DNA from: Euryarchaeota archaeon UBA256
GTDB lineage: Archaea; Thermoplasmatota; Poseidoniia; Poseidoniales; Poseidoniaceae
Direction: 5' to 3'
Length of the DNA: 64,000 nucleotides
Assembly (NCBI GenBank): GCA_002494645.1
Contig: DACE01000010.1
Coordinates: forward strand, 80,441 to 144,440
A program made the position numbers and the translations under genes. The notes under the pieces are model-generated. The model saw only the letters and a list, made by a program, of their open reading frames with translations, was not told where the DNA came from and made no database searches. Shown in pieces: positions 25,914 to 35,200 of the stretch (position 1 is its first letter; each line of letters opens with the position of its first letter).

Positions 25914-26962
25914 TCACCCCCCTCCTTTTGTCGCGTAAGGAGGCGGCGAGCATCTTCACTTCTTCCAAGTGCCTCATACAATTCGATGGCGAGCGATAAT
26001 TTCCCGAGATCCTCGGCTTCTTGAGCACGAAGGAACATTTGACGACGCTCTTCCCAATTTCTTGCCATAGCCGCTTCTGCAACGGCTTTGTATCGGCCTT
26101 CACGTTCTGCCTCTGCAAGATGAGGGGCAGTCCAACGACGAACCAGCCCGTCACGAGTTCCTGTTGCCATGGCGTCAGGCGTGCACAGTACCAGCAGATC
26201 ACCGAGATTCATGCTTTGAGTGAGTGGGATTTCAGAGACTTCACCAGAATCAACTGTGCTCAATGGATGAAGATGTCCTTCTATCCCCAACACCCACCAA
26301 CCGTCACCTGTTCGAACGGCGTCCATCGGTTCAAGTGAGGTGGCTTCCAAGCGTTCGAGGTGGTCCCACCCAAAGGGATGAGGCACACCTTCCCACAGAC
26401 CTCCATCGCCGCTCTGGAGGAGCAAGCGTCCGTCTTTGAGTTGAGAACACCAACTCCACGCGCGGTCTTCCAACTTTCGCTTTTTGTCATCTCCAGTGAT
26501 TCTGCCACACCAAAGGACTCCATCTGTATCTTGCCAAAGCAGGTGTTCCCGGTCGAGCCAGCCAACCAAACGACGAATCGGTCCAGTCTCAACGCGACGA
26601 ATACCTCGTCCTTCTTGAGAAAAGAGATGCAATTGCCCGCGGCGACCAGCAAGAATCCATCCCCCTCCGGGGCGATGAGCAAGGTCACTAAAACCACCCG
26701 GTGCACTCCGCCCTTCGTGGACCATAGCGCCTGTTGAGCTGTTCATCAGATAGAAACCATGAGCGGCAAGCAGTCCGATCGTCCCTCCAGAGGCAGCAGC
26801 TGCATGGACCTTGAAAGGTACATCGACACGCCAGCGAATCTTTCCATCCGATTCCAGGAGTGTCAAGTTCAATCCTGCACTTACTAGAACGCCGCCTTCA
26901 GCAGCTGCCATCGCAGCAATTCTGGCGTCAGCCTGCCATGACCAAGCAACATTCCATGGCAT
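25910..26962 (-). CDS. Beta-propeller (PQQ/WD-like) protein with a C-terminal helical tail
   Basis: This 350-residue protein shows repeated blades with WSWQ, GGGWILAGRRGQLHLFS, WWVLGIEGHLHPL and ATGTRDGLVRRWT motifs, consistent with a six- or seven-bladed propeller covering about residues 1-285. No signal peptide or membrane helix is seen, so it is probably cytoplasmic. A basic and acidic helical tail (residues about 290-350, ELYEALGRSEDARRLL) resembles a TPR pair. Its start overlaps the stop of the AAA gene by one base (TAATG) and its stop overlaps DUF357 by four, so the three are translated together. It may be the scaffold of an operon-encoded complex. Confidence 0.75.
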   Translation of the reverse strand: MPWNVAWSWQADARIAAMAAAEGGVLVSAGLNLTLLESDGKIRWRVDVPFKVHAAAASGGTIGLLAAHGFYLMNSSTGAMVHEGRSAPGGFSDLAHRPGGGWILAGRRGQLHLFSQEGRGIRRVETGPIRRLVGWLDREHLLWQDTDGVLWCGRITGDDKKRKLEDRAWSWCSQLKDGRLLLQSGDGGLWEGVPHPFGWDHLERLEATSLEPMDAVRTGDGWWVLGIEGHLHPLSTVDSGEVSEIPLTQSMNLGDLLVLCTPDAMATGTRDGLVRRWTAPHLAEAEREGRYKAVAEAAMARNWEERRQMFLRAQEAEDLGKLSLAIELYEALGRSEDARRLLTRQKEGGE

Positions 26963-28830
26963 TAGACTCCACCTCCATTGAGGCCGCCCCAGGCAATTAA
27001 TTGGGCTCGTGCTGATTGAGTAAGTTGATAGTTGCGTGAGCGACCAACCTGCCGCGCCTGTAAGATTCCGTGTTTGAGGAGGCGATTGCTAATTTGAGAG
27101 AGGCGGGCTCTTTTGACCCCGAGATGGTTGAGCATTTCACCATCGGAAGGAGAAAATGGTCGGGAATGTGCCACGCTAACAACATAAGCATCCCTCATGT
27201 TCAAAGAACTCAACTGATTTTTATTCAAAGGATAGGCTTCCTTAGAGCCCATGGATATCTTTTGACGCGATTTGAAGAATTCCATGATTGAGGAATTCAG
27301 GCTTGTCCCATTGAAGCCTCCTGTTTGTTCTAGATTGGAGGCGATATGAGCAAGGAGATGGAACAGGTCTTTTTCGGCGCCAATTTGTTCTAGAGTGTCA
27401 TTAGTAGATGGCCTTAGGGCGGGTTCTGCTTCTGGTTCATCATCTTCAAACATTGGTTCAGGAATAAATTCGACCTCATCAACAAGCCCAATCTCGTCGT
27501 GGATCAATTCTGCACCGTTAACATCCTCGATTTCATCCTCGGGCAGTTCTGGAGTTTCGATGGCCACCCAATACTGGTTCCCTTTTTCACTGACGACCGA
27601 ATGTTGTACGTTTTCTTCAAAATCAGGGTTTTCTTCTTCCTCTGTTATTTTCTTCTGATTTGCTTTATTTCGTCGGGCTAATCCCCCAAATGGCCCTTTT
27701 GGAATGGGCGCTCCGCCCCCATTCTCTGGGGCAGAAGCGTCGATGATAGGGGTCGTGAATGGCGTGGATTGCAAAGGCTCATCAGATTCCTTTGCCTGAG
27801 CCAATCCGCCCATATCTAAGTCAAAAAGGGAGGCGAATACGCTTGAATCTTCTTCAATCGCTTGGCCTCGTTCGGTCCACGGCAGCGATGCGTCAATAAT
27901 ATCGGTGTTGAATGCAGGAGGGTTTTCATTCCCCGCATCTGAACTGGGACTCAGTACATCCTCGGGGCTTGTGGGCGAATCGGCAAGTTCAATTTTTTCG
28001 CCATCGGTTTGCATCAATTGGTCCAGAGTGCTGGGCCCGTCACGAGGGAGTAATTTTGCTGATGTGTCTACTTCCGAATGAAGAAGGCCAGCCCCCTCAT
28101 CCATACGAAGAGCGTCAACTACGTTACGTAATGCAGTGATGATGGCCGCAGGGTATCCATCGCCTAATTCGAGCAGTTCGGTAGCGTCTCGGAGGGTGAA
28201 ATCACTCTCATTGACGCCTAGAGAGCGTAGACGTTGCTCGACAAGGGATACAACATCAGATGGTGTGAAAGGATGCAATGGCAATCGCTCGTAGGTGTCG
28301 ACTACGCCTTGAGGGAGTTGATGGCGTTCCCGAGCATCGCATACCAAGATGACAATCGCTTTGAGGCGCTCAATGCTTGATTGTGCATCACGAAGAGCGA
28401 CTTTGAGGATTGATAGGTCACTTGCAGGCACATCGATAACGATCATGGGGAGTTTGCTGCTGAAACCATACATCTCAGCGACCAATTGATTCACAAGTTC
28501 AACACGCCCAGACGGGGCCTCGACCCCCAATAACTGCTTGTAAATCATGTCCAAGAGGGCTTTTGCAGGGTTGATGGCCGGAAGATGCTCGATGGACGCA
28601 TACGCACCTGCATAGGGCTTCAGGCAGCGGACCAGCGAGGTGCGGCCCGACCCGAGTGGCCCCGTGAGCATGATGCGTCGTGCAGAGCCAAGTCTCAGGT
28701 AATTTTTGAGGCGGTTGAAGACTTCATCACGGCCGACCATCTTTCCAAGTTCCCCTGGCTCCAAGGGACGAATGGAAAATGGATTCTCATTGAGAAGAGG
28801 GAGGCCGTAAGCGTAGCTTTGCTTAACCAT
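26962..28830 (-). CDS. Orc1/Cdc6-like AAA protein with degenerate ATPase motifs and a winged-helix tail
   Basis: The first ~250 residues of this 622-residue protein look like the Orc1/Cdc6 AAA domain: NENPFSIRPLEPGELG, GRDEVFNRLKNYL, then GPLGSGRTS in the P-loop position near residues 56-64. The Walker A Lys is replaced by Arg, and the Walker B position reads MIVIDVPAS, with no catalytic Glu after the Asp. ATP hydrolysis is therefore unlikely. A long acidic and Pro-rich linker (about 265-480) separates it from a C-terminal winged helix (SPSDGEMLNHLGVKRARLSQ, RLLKHGILQARQVGRSRNY). It probably binds DNA. It starts the operon with the propeller and DUF357 genes. The upstream spacer has a cluster of GCGTTA hexamers shared with HMG-CoA reductase. 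Confidence 0.78.
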   Translation of the reverse strand: MVKQSYAYGLPLLNENPFSIRPLEPGELGKMVGRDEVFNRLKNYLRLGSARRIMLTGPLGSGRTSLVRCLKPYAGAYASIEHLPAINPAKALLDMIYKQLLGVEAPSGRVELVNQLVAEMYGFSSKLPMIVIDVPASDLSILKVALRDAQSSIERLKAIVILVCDARERHQLPQGVVDTYERLPLHPFTPSDVVSLVEQRLRSLGVNESDFTLRDATELLELGDGYPAAIITALRNVVDALRMDEGAGLLHSEVDTSAKLLPRDGPSTLDQLMQTDGEKIELADSPTSPEDVLSPSSDAGNENPPAFNTDIIDASLPWTERGQAIEEDSSVFASLFDLDMGGLAQAKESDEPLQSTPFTTPIIDASAPENGGGAPIPKGPFGGLARRNKANQKKITEEEENPDFEENVQHSVVSEKGNQYWVAIETPELPEDEIEDVNGAELIHDEIGLVDEVEFIPEPMFEDDEPEAEPALRPSTNDTLEQIGAEKDLFHLLAHIASNLEQTGGFNGTSLNSSIMEFFKSRQKISMGSKEAYPLNKNQLSSLNMRDAYVVSVAHSRPFSPSDGEMLNHLGVKRARLSQISNRLLKHGILQARQVGRSRNYQLTQSARAQLIAWGGLNGGGV

Positions 28831-28888
28831 GGCCGAGCAACTGAACCCTAGTATATCATCTTTGAGCAGATGTGGGGGGTGCGCAAAG

Positions 28889-28990
28889 GCGTTAACTTAT
28901 GTTAATCAATTAGCCAAGCGTCGATGCACCCTTGGATTAACAGATGATTAACGCATTATTAACGCGTTAGTAAAAGCGTTAGAAGCGTTA
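28889..28990. repeat. Cluster of six GCGTTA/TAACGC hexamers
   Basis: Copies of GCGTTA on the plus strand occur at 28889-28894, 28964-28969, 28976-28981 and 28985-28990. The complement TAACGC occurs at 28949-28954 and 28960-28965. Two of them form the perfect palindrome TAACGCGTTA at 28960-28969. More ATTAAC/GTTAAT variants lie at 28901-28906 and 28936-28941. Six copies in 102 bases is far more than expected by chance (about 0.05). The cluster sits in the spacer between the divergent Orc-like AAA gene and HMG-CoA reductase, so it may be an operator array or an origin-like element. Confidence 0.75.
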
Positions 28991-29070
28991 ATTCGGCACC
29001 TTTGAATTGAGATGAGGCAGGCGATTGATTCAAGGAACGGTTCGGCCACCCATGGCATGAGGAATCACCT

Positions 29071-30369
29071 ATGCCAGTTGACAACAGCCGATTCAAGGGA
29101 TTCTACAATCACACCGTTGAAGAGCGCCGAGACCTGATTGCCCAAGCCGCTGGTTTGGATGCAGAACATGTTGACGCTCTTGCAGCACATGGTGAATTGG
29201 ATGAAGCCGCAGCAAGCCGCATGATTGAGAACGTCATTGGAACGATGTCCCTACCCGTGGGAGTGGCAACCAATTTTGTCATCGACGGCACCCATTACGT
29301 CATCCCCTTTTGCCTCGAAGAGTCCAGCGTGGTGGCTGCGGCATCAAATATGGCAAAACGATGCCTAGCAAAGGGTGGATTCCGCACGAAAAATGACGAT
29401 CCCGTGATGATCGGCCAGATACAAATGCTCGATATCGACAACATATCCGAAGCAACGAGCGCAATTTTAGACGCAAAAGAGGACCTGATAGAATTTTGTA
29501 ATGACATACCTTCCCGCATGATTTCCCTTGGAGGAGGATGCAAGGACATACAAATTCGAGAATTATCAACAACACTTGGCCCTATGATGATCGTTCACCT
29601 GCTGGTGGATTGTCGCGATGCCATGGGCGCCAATGCAGTGAATACGATGGCTGAACGTGTTGCACCGCGAATTGAGCGATTGACCGGGGGGCGTGCACAC
29701 CTGCGAATCCTCTCAAATCTCGCAAGCCACCGGCTGGCGCGAGTTGAAGCCACATTTACACCTGAAGAGATGGCCTCGGACGGCGAACGTGCAAGTGGCC
29801 TAGCGGTGATCAAAGGCATCCTTGAAGCACAGGCTTTTGCCGTCAGCGACCCGTACAGAGCGGCGACACATAACAAAGGCATCATGAATGCAATCAGCAG
29901 CATTGCCCTGGCATGTGGACAAGACTGGCGGGCAATTGAGGCTGGCTGCCACGCATGGACCAGCGTTGACCACGGACAATATACTTCGATGTCCACTTGG
30001 ATGCAAAACGAAGATGGAGACCTTGTTGGCTCGATGACACTCCCGATGGCAGTTGGGATTGTTGGAGGCGCCTCAAAGGTACATCCAGCGGCAAAGGCCA
30101 ATCTTGCTATTCTTGGCGTCACTTCAGCGCAAGAGTTGGCTGGCATCATGCTGTGTGGCGGCTTGGCTCAAAACCTGGGAGCATTGCGAGCCCTTTCGAC
30201 CAAAGGCATCCAAGCAGGACATATGAAACTCCATGCAAAAAACATGGCTGTAAGTGCGGGGGCTGTTGGAGATGAGATTGAAGCCCTTGCAGCACGGCTT
30301 CAGACCTACGAAGGTGCTCGTACTCAATCAATGGTTGAAACGTGGCTCAAAGAGATGCGTTCTTTATAA
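29071..30369 (+). CDS. hmgA: HMG-CoA reductase, class II type
   Basis: This 432-residue enzyme reduces HMG-CoA to mevalonate, the committed step of archaeal lipid isoprenoid synthesis. The opening RFKGFYNHTVEERR, with no N-terminal membrane region, marks the class II branch (Pseudomonas mevalonii type, also present in Archaeoglobus and Thermoplasmatales relatives). Catalytic residues are visible: Glu in EESSVVAAAS near residue 83, Lys in NKGIMNAI near 269, Asp in CGQDWR near 284, and His in HMKLHAKN near 387. GAGG is placed eight bases before the ATG. The divergent promoter spacer carries six GCGTTA hexamers, suggesting dedicated regulation. Confidence 0.94.
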   Translation: MPVDNSRFKGFYNHTVEERRDLIAQAAGLDAEHVDALAAHGELDEAAASRMIENVIGTMSLPVGVATNFVIDGTHYVIPFCLEESSVVAAASNMAKRCLAKGGFRTKNDDPVMIGQIQMLDIDNISEATSAILDAKEDLIEFCNDIPSRMISLGGGCKDIQIRELSTTLGPMMIVHLLVDCRDAMGANAVNTMAERVAPRIERLTGGRAHLRILSNLASHRLARVEATFTPEEMASDGERASGLAVIKGILEAQAFAVSDPYRAATHNKGIMNAISSIALACGQDWRAIEAGCHAWTSVDHGQYTSMSTWMQNEDGDLVGSMTLPMAVGIVGGASKVHPAAKANLAILGVTSAQELAGIMLCGGLAQNLGALRALSTKGIQAGHMKLHAKNMAVSAGAVGDEIEALAARLQTYEGARTQSMVETWLKEMRSL

Positions 30370-30371
30370 GT

Positions 30372-30983
30372 TCACTCTTCCTCACTTACTGGCAGAGAAG
30401 CCTGAACGGTGCCTGAATCTTCACTTTCTTCTTGAAGGATTTGTTTACGGTCGCCAAGTTCATCGAGAAGTCCAGAAGACTGTACTTGTTCTCGGAACCA
30501 CGCTTTTACCTTTTTCCGGTCGGTATGCGGGCAACCAAAAGCTTCCGAGAAACGCCGAGTAGTAGACAAACGACGTGTATTGCCATCTTTCCTGCGATCT
30601 ACCATTCCAAGTTGGGCCAATTCACGAACGTAATCATACGCTTTTTGCCCCAACAATTCTACAAGTCGTGATTGGGGCATCGGCTGATGATAGGCAATCA
30701 GTGCTGCAGCCTTGAGCAACTTAGGAGGCATGTCCGTTTTAGCGTCCTTTGGCAAATGGGTCGCTATACTGGGCTTGACCTCAAGAGCCCAACGTTCGCC
30801 CACGGCAGCAAGTTGTAGGGAGCCTACCTTTCGTCGTTTGATGGTAGCTTGTAGCGAATATAGGCAATCCAGCATTTCATCCTCATCATACCCGAGGGCT
30901 TGGGATAACTCGGTAGCTGACATCGATTTACCTGAACTAAACAAGGTCGCTTCAATGAGCGTTTCAAGTGGCAATTCTGTCAT
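30372..30983 (-). CDS. scpB: Segregation and condensation protein B
   Basis: This 203-residue protein has two winged-helix domains of ScpB: TLIEATLFSSGKSMSATELS near residues 8-27, LKAAALIAYHQPMPQSRLVE near 89-108, then ELAQLGMVDRRKDGNTRRLSTT. It bridges with the ScpA kleisin and the SMC ATPase in a bacterial-type condensin. The C-terminal ~45 residues are an acidic, Ser/Glu-rich tail. It is the last gene of a scpB-scpA-smc operon, 14 bases after scpA. Its stop lies two bases from the convergent hmgA stop. Confidence 0.93.
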   Translation of the reverse strand: MTELPLETLIEATLFSSGKSMSATELSQALGYDEDEMLDCLYSLQATIKRRKVGSLQLAAVGERWALEVKPSIATHLPKDAKTDMPPKLLKAAALIAYHQPMPQSRLVELLGQKAYDYVRELAQLGMVDRRKDGNTRRLSTTRRFSEAFGCPHTDRKKVKAWFREQVQSSGLLDELGDRKQILQEESEDSGTVQASLPVSEEE

Positions 30984-30997
30984 TTATTCACCCCCAC

Positions 30998-32191
30998 CTA
31001 TTCAACCAACCATTCATGGTCACTAAAATCGGATTCTTGAGAAGTCGCCTCCAGACGCTCCTTCTCCGCGATGGCTTCCAAACGAGCCTGCCGTCGAGTT
31101 GCCTTCTCTTCAGCCACTCGAGCACGTTCTGCTATGGCCTCCATACGGTGCATGGAGCCGGTTGCCTCACCTTCAATTCCATCCGAATCTTCAGCCATTA
31201 ATGTTTCAATTTCATCCAACACTTCTTGAAAGTTATCGAGATGAGGCCAGAGATCCTCAATCATGATGGCTTCTAGAGATTCGCCTTCTTGAGAGATACT
31301 GGCCATGCGGCGGTGAGTGAGGAATAACCCAGCAATAAATGAAGCAACGAATGCTTCGCTGTCCGGGTCGTGGAGTTGGTCACCAAAGGTTGAGGTAAGA
31401 ATTGGCTTGAGTTTCACCATCACGTCAACGAGCCTCACCGAGGCTGAACCGACTTCCTCGCACGTGGATTTGAGGGCTTTCCAGCAACGTTCAATGTCAC
31501 CTTCGAGGTCTTCATTGTGCATTCGGCCGCCGACATTGTCAAGGTATTCTTTGAGTTCACGTTGGTGTTCAATTCTGTTCAATTCCCGCTGCTGCAAGGC
31601 CTCAGCGTCATCTGCTGCGTCTTTGAAGGCAGAAAGGAGTTCACCAAGTGTGACCGGTCGGCCTTCATCACGGCGGACTCGGCCGTCAAACAAGGTAGGC
31701 AAAACATCGTCAGCCTCACCTTCCAAAATTGATTGAGTGAAAAAATAGGCCTCATCATCATAATCAGATTCCCAACCAAAGCCAAGGTCTTCATCCCATA
31801 CTTCCTCTTCATCTTGAAGTTGTATTCGGTCGAAAAGTGTGGCTGATTGCTGGTGCAAGACTTCCCACGACAAGCGAATAAGACGGCCACATGCAGGTAA
31901 ATCGATGTTTTCGCCTGTCTTGACTCGTTGCGCGAAAACATTCAAAAATGCAGAGAGGTCAACGTCCCACGGGTCAAATTCTTCCTCTCGAACCAGTGAA
32001 AGTACCAAAGCCACTGACCGGTCAAAGGGGTCGTGAAGGCTTTGATGCTCTGCTTCTTCTGTTCCAGCGATGTTGATAATTCGCTGACTGAATTGTTCTG
32101 CATCCTGGCGCTCTTCACCCGAAGCAAGGAGTTGGTCGATGATGTCCTGCTGGAGGAACCATCGGTCAAGAACGCCTTGTTGTTCAGCCAT
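30998..32191 (-). CDS. scpA: Segregation and condensation protein A (kleisin), enlarged
   Basis: This 397-residue protein matches ScpA: HDPFDRSVALVLSLVREEEFDPWDVDLSAFL-type N-terminal helix, which binds the SMC neck (DPFDRSV near residue 52, EFDPWDVDL near 72), a Leu-rich central region, and a C-terminal winged helix (AFVASFIAGLFLTHRRMASI near 279-298). Usual ScpA is about 250 residues. Here the extra length is an acidic linker at roughly 125-165 and a charged coiled-coil tail (RARVAEEKATRRQARLEA) after residue ~310. It is adjacent to scpB and smc, nine bases after smc. Confidence 0.9.
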   Translation of the reverse strand: MAEQQGVLDRWFLQQDIIDQLLASGEERQDAEQFSQRIINIAGTEEAEHQSLHDPFDRSVALVLSLVREEEFDPWDVDLSAFLNVFAQRVKTGENIDLPACGRLIRLSWEVLHQQSATLFDRIQLQDEEEVWDEDLGFGWESDYDDEAYFFTQSILEGEADDVLPTLFDGRVRRDEGRPVTLGELLSAFKDAADDAEALQQRELNRIEHQRELKEYLDNVGGRMHNEDLEGDIERCWKALKSTCEEVGSASVRLVDVMVKLKPILTSTFGDQLHDPDSEAFVASFIAGLFLTHRRMASISQEGESLEAIMIEDLWPHLDNFQEVLDEIETLMAEDSDGIEGEATGSMHRMEAIAERARVAEEKATRRQARLEAIAEKERLEATSQESDFSDHEWLVE

Positions 32192-32200
32192 AAAATCACC

Positions 32201-35200
32201 TCATGCCTCTTCCACAGACTCTACGCTTGCTTCCTCAACAGGGGATTCTTCCACGAGTTGGTGTGCTACTTCTGCACGCTCATTGATGTCCTCAGTCATC
32301 TCCTGAGTCCGTTCAACCAGTCCACTGAGAGTCGGCTCTTCAGGTGTTGAGAGGTGAGGTAGCAAACCTCCGAGACTTTGAGGAACGGCAAGGTCTTCGG
32401 GGACCAGGGGCATATCTTCTGTCGCCAAAACAGCATCTTTGATGCGCGACTCGTTCTTATCAGCGTCTTTCTGTGCTTCCTTGAGGGCGGCTTCCCCAAG
32501 TGCGATTGCCCGTTCACGGTCAAAGTCAAGGATGCGACGGCTGCAGCCATCTCCACCGTGAGTGATACCGATATGGTGGTCGGCCAATTTGAGGGAAACT
32601 TTGCGCAAGGTCACCATGATGAATTGAGCCCGTTTACTGCGCTGACGACACATCTTCGCGATACGTTCTGCATTGTAGGCGTCAAGGTTCTGATCGACTT
32701 CATCAAAGTAATAGAAGGGGCTTGGGTCGTAATCCTGAATGGCAAAGATGAGCGCAAGAGCGGCCATTGATTGCTCGCCGCCGGAAAGTTGTTGCCGACT
32801 GACCTTCGATGATTTACCGCGGGGTTGAGCCCATAGTTCAAGACCGGCCTTGAAAGGTTCATCCGGATTCTCAAGGAAGAGTTCACCTCGCCCACCGTCT
32901 GAGAGTTCCTTGTATGATTTTTTGAAGTTCTCATTGACCTGTTCAAGTACATTGACCAACCGCTCTTTACGTTGGGATTCCAATTGCTCCGTGACATCGA
33001 TCAGGTCTTTTCTGCGCTTTTGTAGGGTTGCAAATTCGTCTTTCATGAGGGCAAGGCGTGCTTGACACGCCTCATACTGTTCAATGGCCATCATGTTGAC
33101 ATTTCCAAAACCCTCCATACGGCGCTGAAGATGACGTAGTCGACGTTCAACATCGGCCACATTCCCGAGATTCTCAGGCATTGCTGTGAGAGACAGCCCC
33201 GCTTCAATCAATTCTTGACCCATTAATTGGAGTTCATTCTCCCGTTCAGTGATGGTTCGAATGAGTTCGTCAGCCAAGCGGCGGTTGTTCTGAGCCTTGG
33301 AAAGGCGTTCCTCGTTTCGTACGCGCAGTGTTGCCCGTTGTTCAGTTAATTCTTGACGCTCATCTTCGAGACCTTGATTCTCTTCGAGGAAAACGGCTTG
33401 TTCGTCTTTCCTGGCTTTGAGGGTTATTTGGTCGGTCGCCAATTCCGCTTGGAGATTGTCCACGCGTTCACTACGGGCAAGGGCCGATGCTTCCAGAGCG
33501 GTGACGCGAGAGTCAATCTCGGTCACGCGACGCAATAGGAGTTCTTCATGCGTTTGCCCGTTGGCAATTGCTTCGTCTGCTTTCTCCTTGATGCCCGTGG
33601 CGGTGACTCGTTTCAAATTCGCCGCATGCATTCGTTCACGCAGATGCTCAGGGCTTGCATCTTCGAGTTGTTGTTGAGCTGCATCTTGACCCTCGACTGC
33701 CGCTTGGTAGATCTTTTGAGCATCATCATGAGCCTTGAGGGCTCCTTGTGCGTCAATGCGGAGTTGCTCGAGTTTGGTTTCAAGCCCCGCACAAACATCT
33801 TGCGCCTTTTTGTAAGCCGTATTCGTTTGTTTCTTTTCAGCATTCATCTCACGAACTGCAGTAGCATGGGAGTCATCAACCATCGCGTTGATTTGTTGTC
33901 GTAGTCGTTGTTGGTTTTCTCTCGCTTCGCGAAGAGCAGCCCGAACGGTCTCTTCCATCAACTCGTACCTCGTAACCTCGGCCGTATGCTTCTCAACGTC
34001 AGAGGCCCCTTGGATACGTCCACCAAATGAAATTGACATTTTTCGCTGTGAACCTCCAACCATCGCCCCTCCAGCTTCCGTCAAATCGCCACGTAGAGTG
34101 ACGAGGCGGACACCACCCATGTGCTTTCTTGCAGTAGACATTGAGTCCACTAGGAGGGTGTTTCTCAACACAAAGCGTACTGCAATGTCAATTCGGGGGT
34201 CAAAATCAAGAAGTTCGTGAGCAAAACCAATCACACCAGGTTTTCGAGCGGTCATAACGGATTTACCGCCTGCACGCGTATTGTTCAGTCTGTTGAGTGG
34301 GAGGAAGGTTGCCCGACCGGCTTTGTTGGAGGCCAACCAGCGGATGGCTTGAGCCGCGTGCTCGTCAGATTCTACAACAACCGATGCCATTCCTGCTCCG
34401 ATGGCCGTTGCGAGTGCAATTTCATGTCCGCTCTCTTTTGGAGCACACAATTCAGCGATTGTGCCGATGATGCCTTCCAATTCCCCTCGGTCTCGAGCGG
34501 CGATGACAGCGCTTGCTCCACCTGCCAAACCTTTGGCTCCAGATTTTTGCTCCATCTCTGCTTTTGCAAGGCTCAAGGCTCGTTCTGCTTCCCGGAGTTT
34601 GACTTCAACTCGTGTGCGGTCTTCTGCAAGTTGGGCTTCCGCCTGTTGGGCTTTATTGAGCGCTGCAGCAAGTGCTTCACGGTCGTATTCGGGTGCGTCT
34701 TCCTTCAATTGTTGACCACGAAGGTCCAACTCACCCAATGCAAGACGGAGTTCTTCGACCTCTTCTTGAGCGCTAGCGAGTTGACCGCCAATCAATTCAG
34801 CTTCAAGGGCAAAACGATCAACGTCGGATTGAGCAGAGGAAAGCGCACCTTGGCTTGCTTCCACCTTTGATTGGGCTTGCTCAAGCGAGCGAGCCAAATC
34901 TTGATTCTTTTCACCTGCAGATTCCAAAGCAGTGCGAATTTCGACTTCTTCTTCCTGTGCTTCGTTCAAATCCCTCAAAGCTGATTCCAATGCATCATTT
35001 GCTGAACGAAGTTCTGCACGAAAGCGTTCCAGTTCACTGTTGGCCTCTGTCCTTTGCTCAAGGGCACCATTCAGTTCAACGGCTTCGACTTCATCTTCAC
35101 GTTCAGCGTCACTGATGCGGTCCGTGTTCAACTCAATTCGAACTTGAAGTTCTTGAATTGCCTTGCCCAGTTCAGAGGTTTCTCCACCGGTCAATTTGTT

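Noticed and set aside
29595..30149. 184-codon minus-strand open frame inside hmgA
   Set aside because: It is antisense to the catalytic region of a clearly conserved enzyme and shows no independent motif.
34217..34870. 217-codon plus-strand open frame inside smc
   Set aside because: It is Cys/Phe/Ser-rich and low-complexity, without motifs, and antisense to the conserved SMC coding region.
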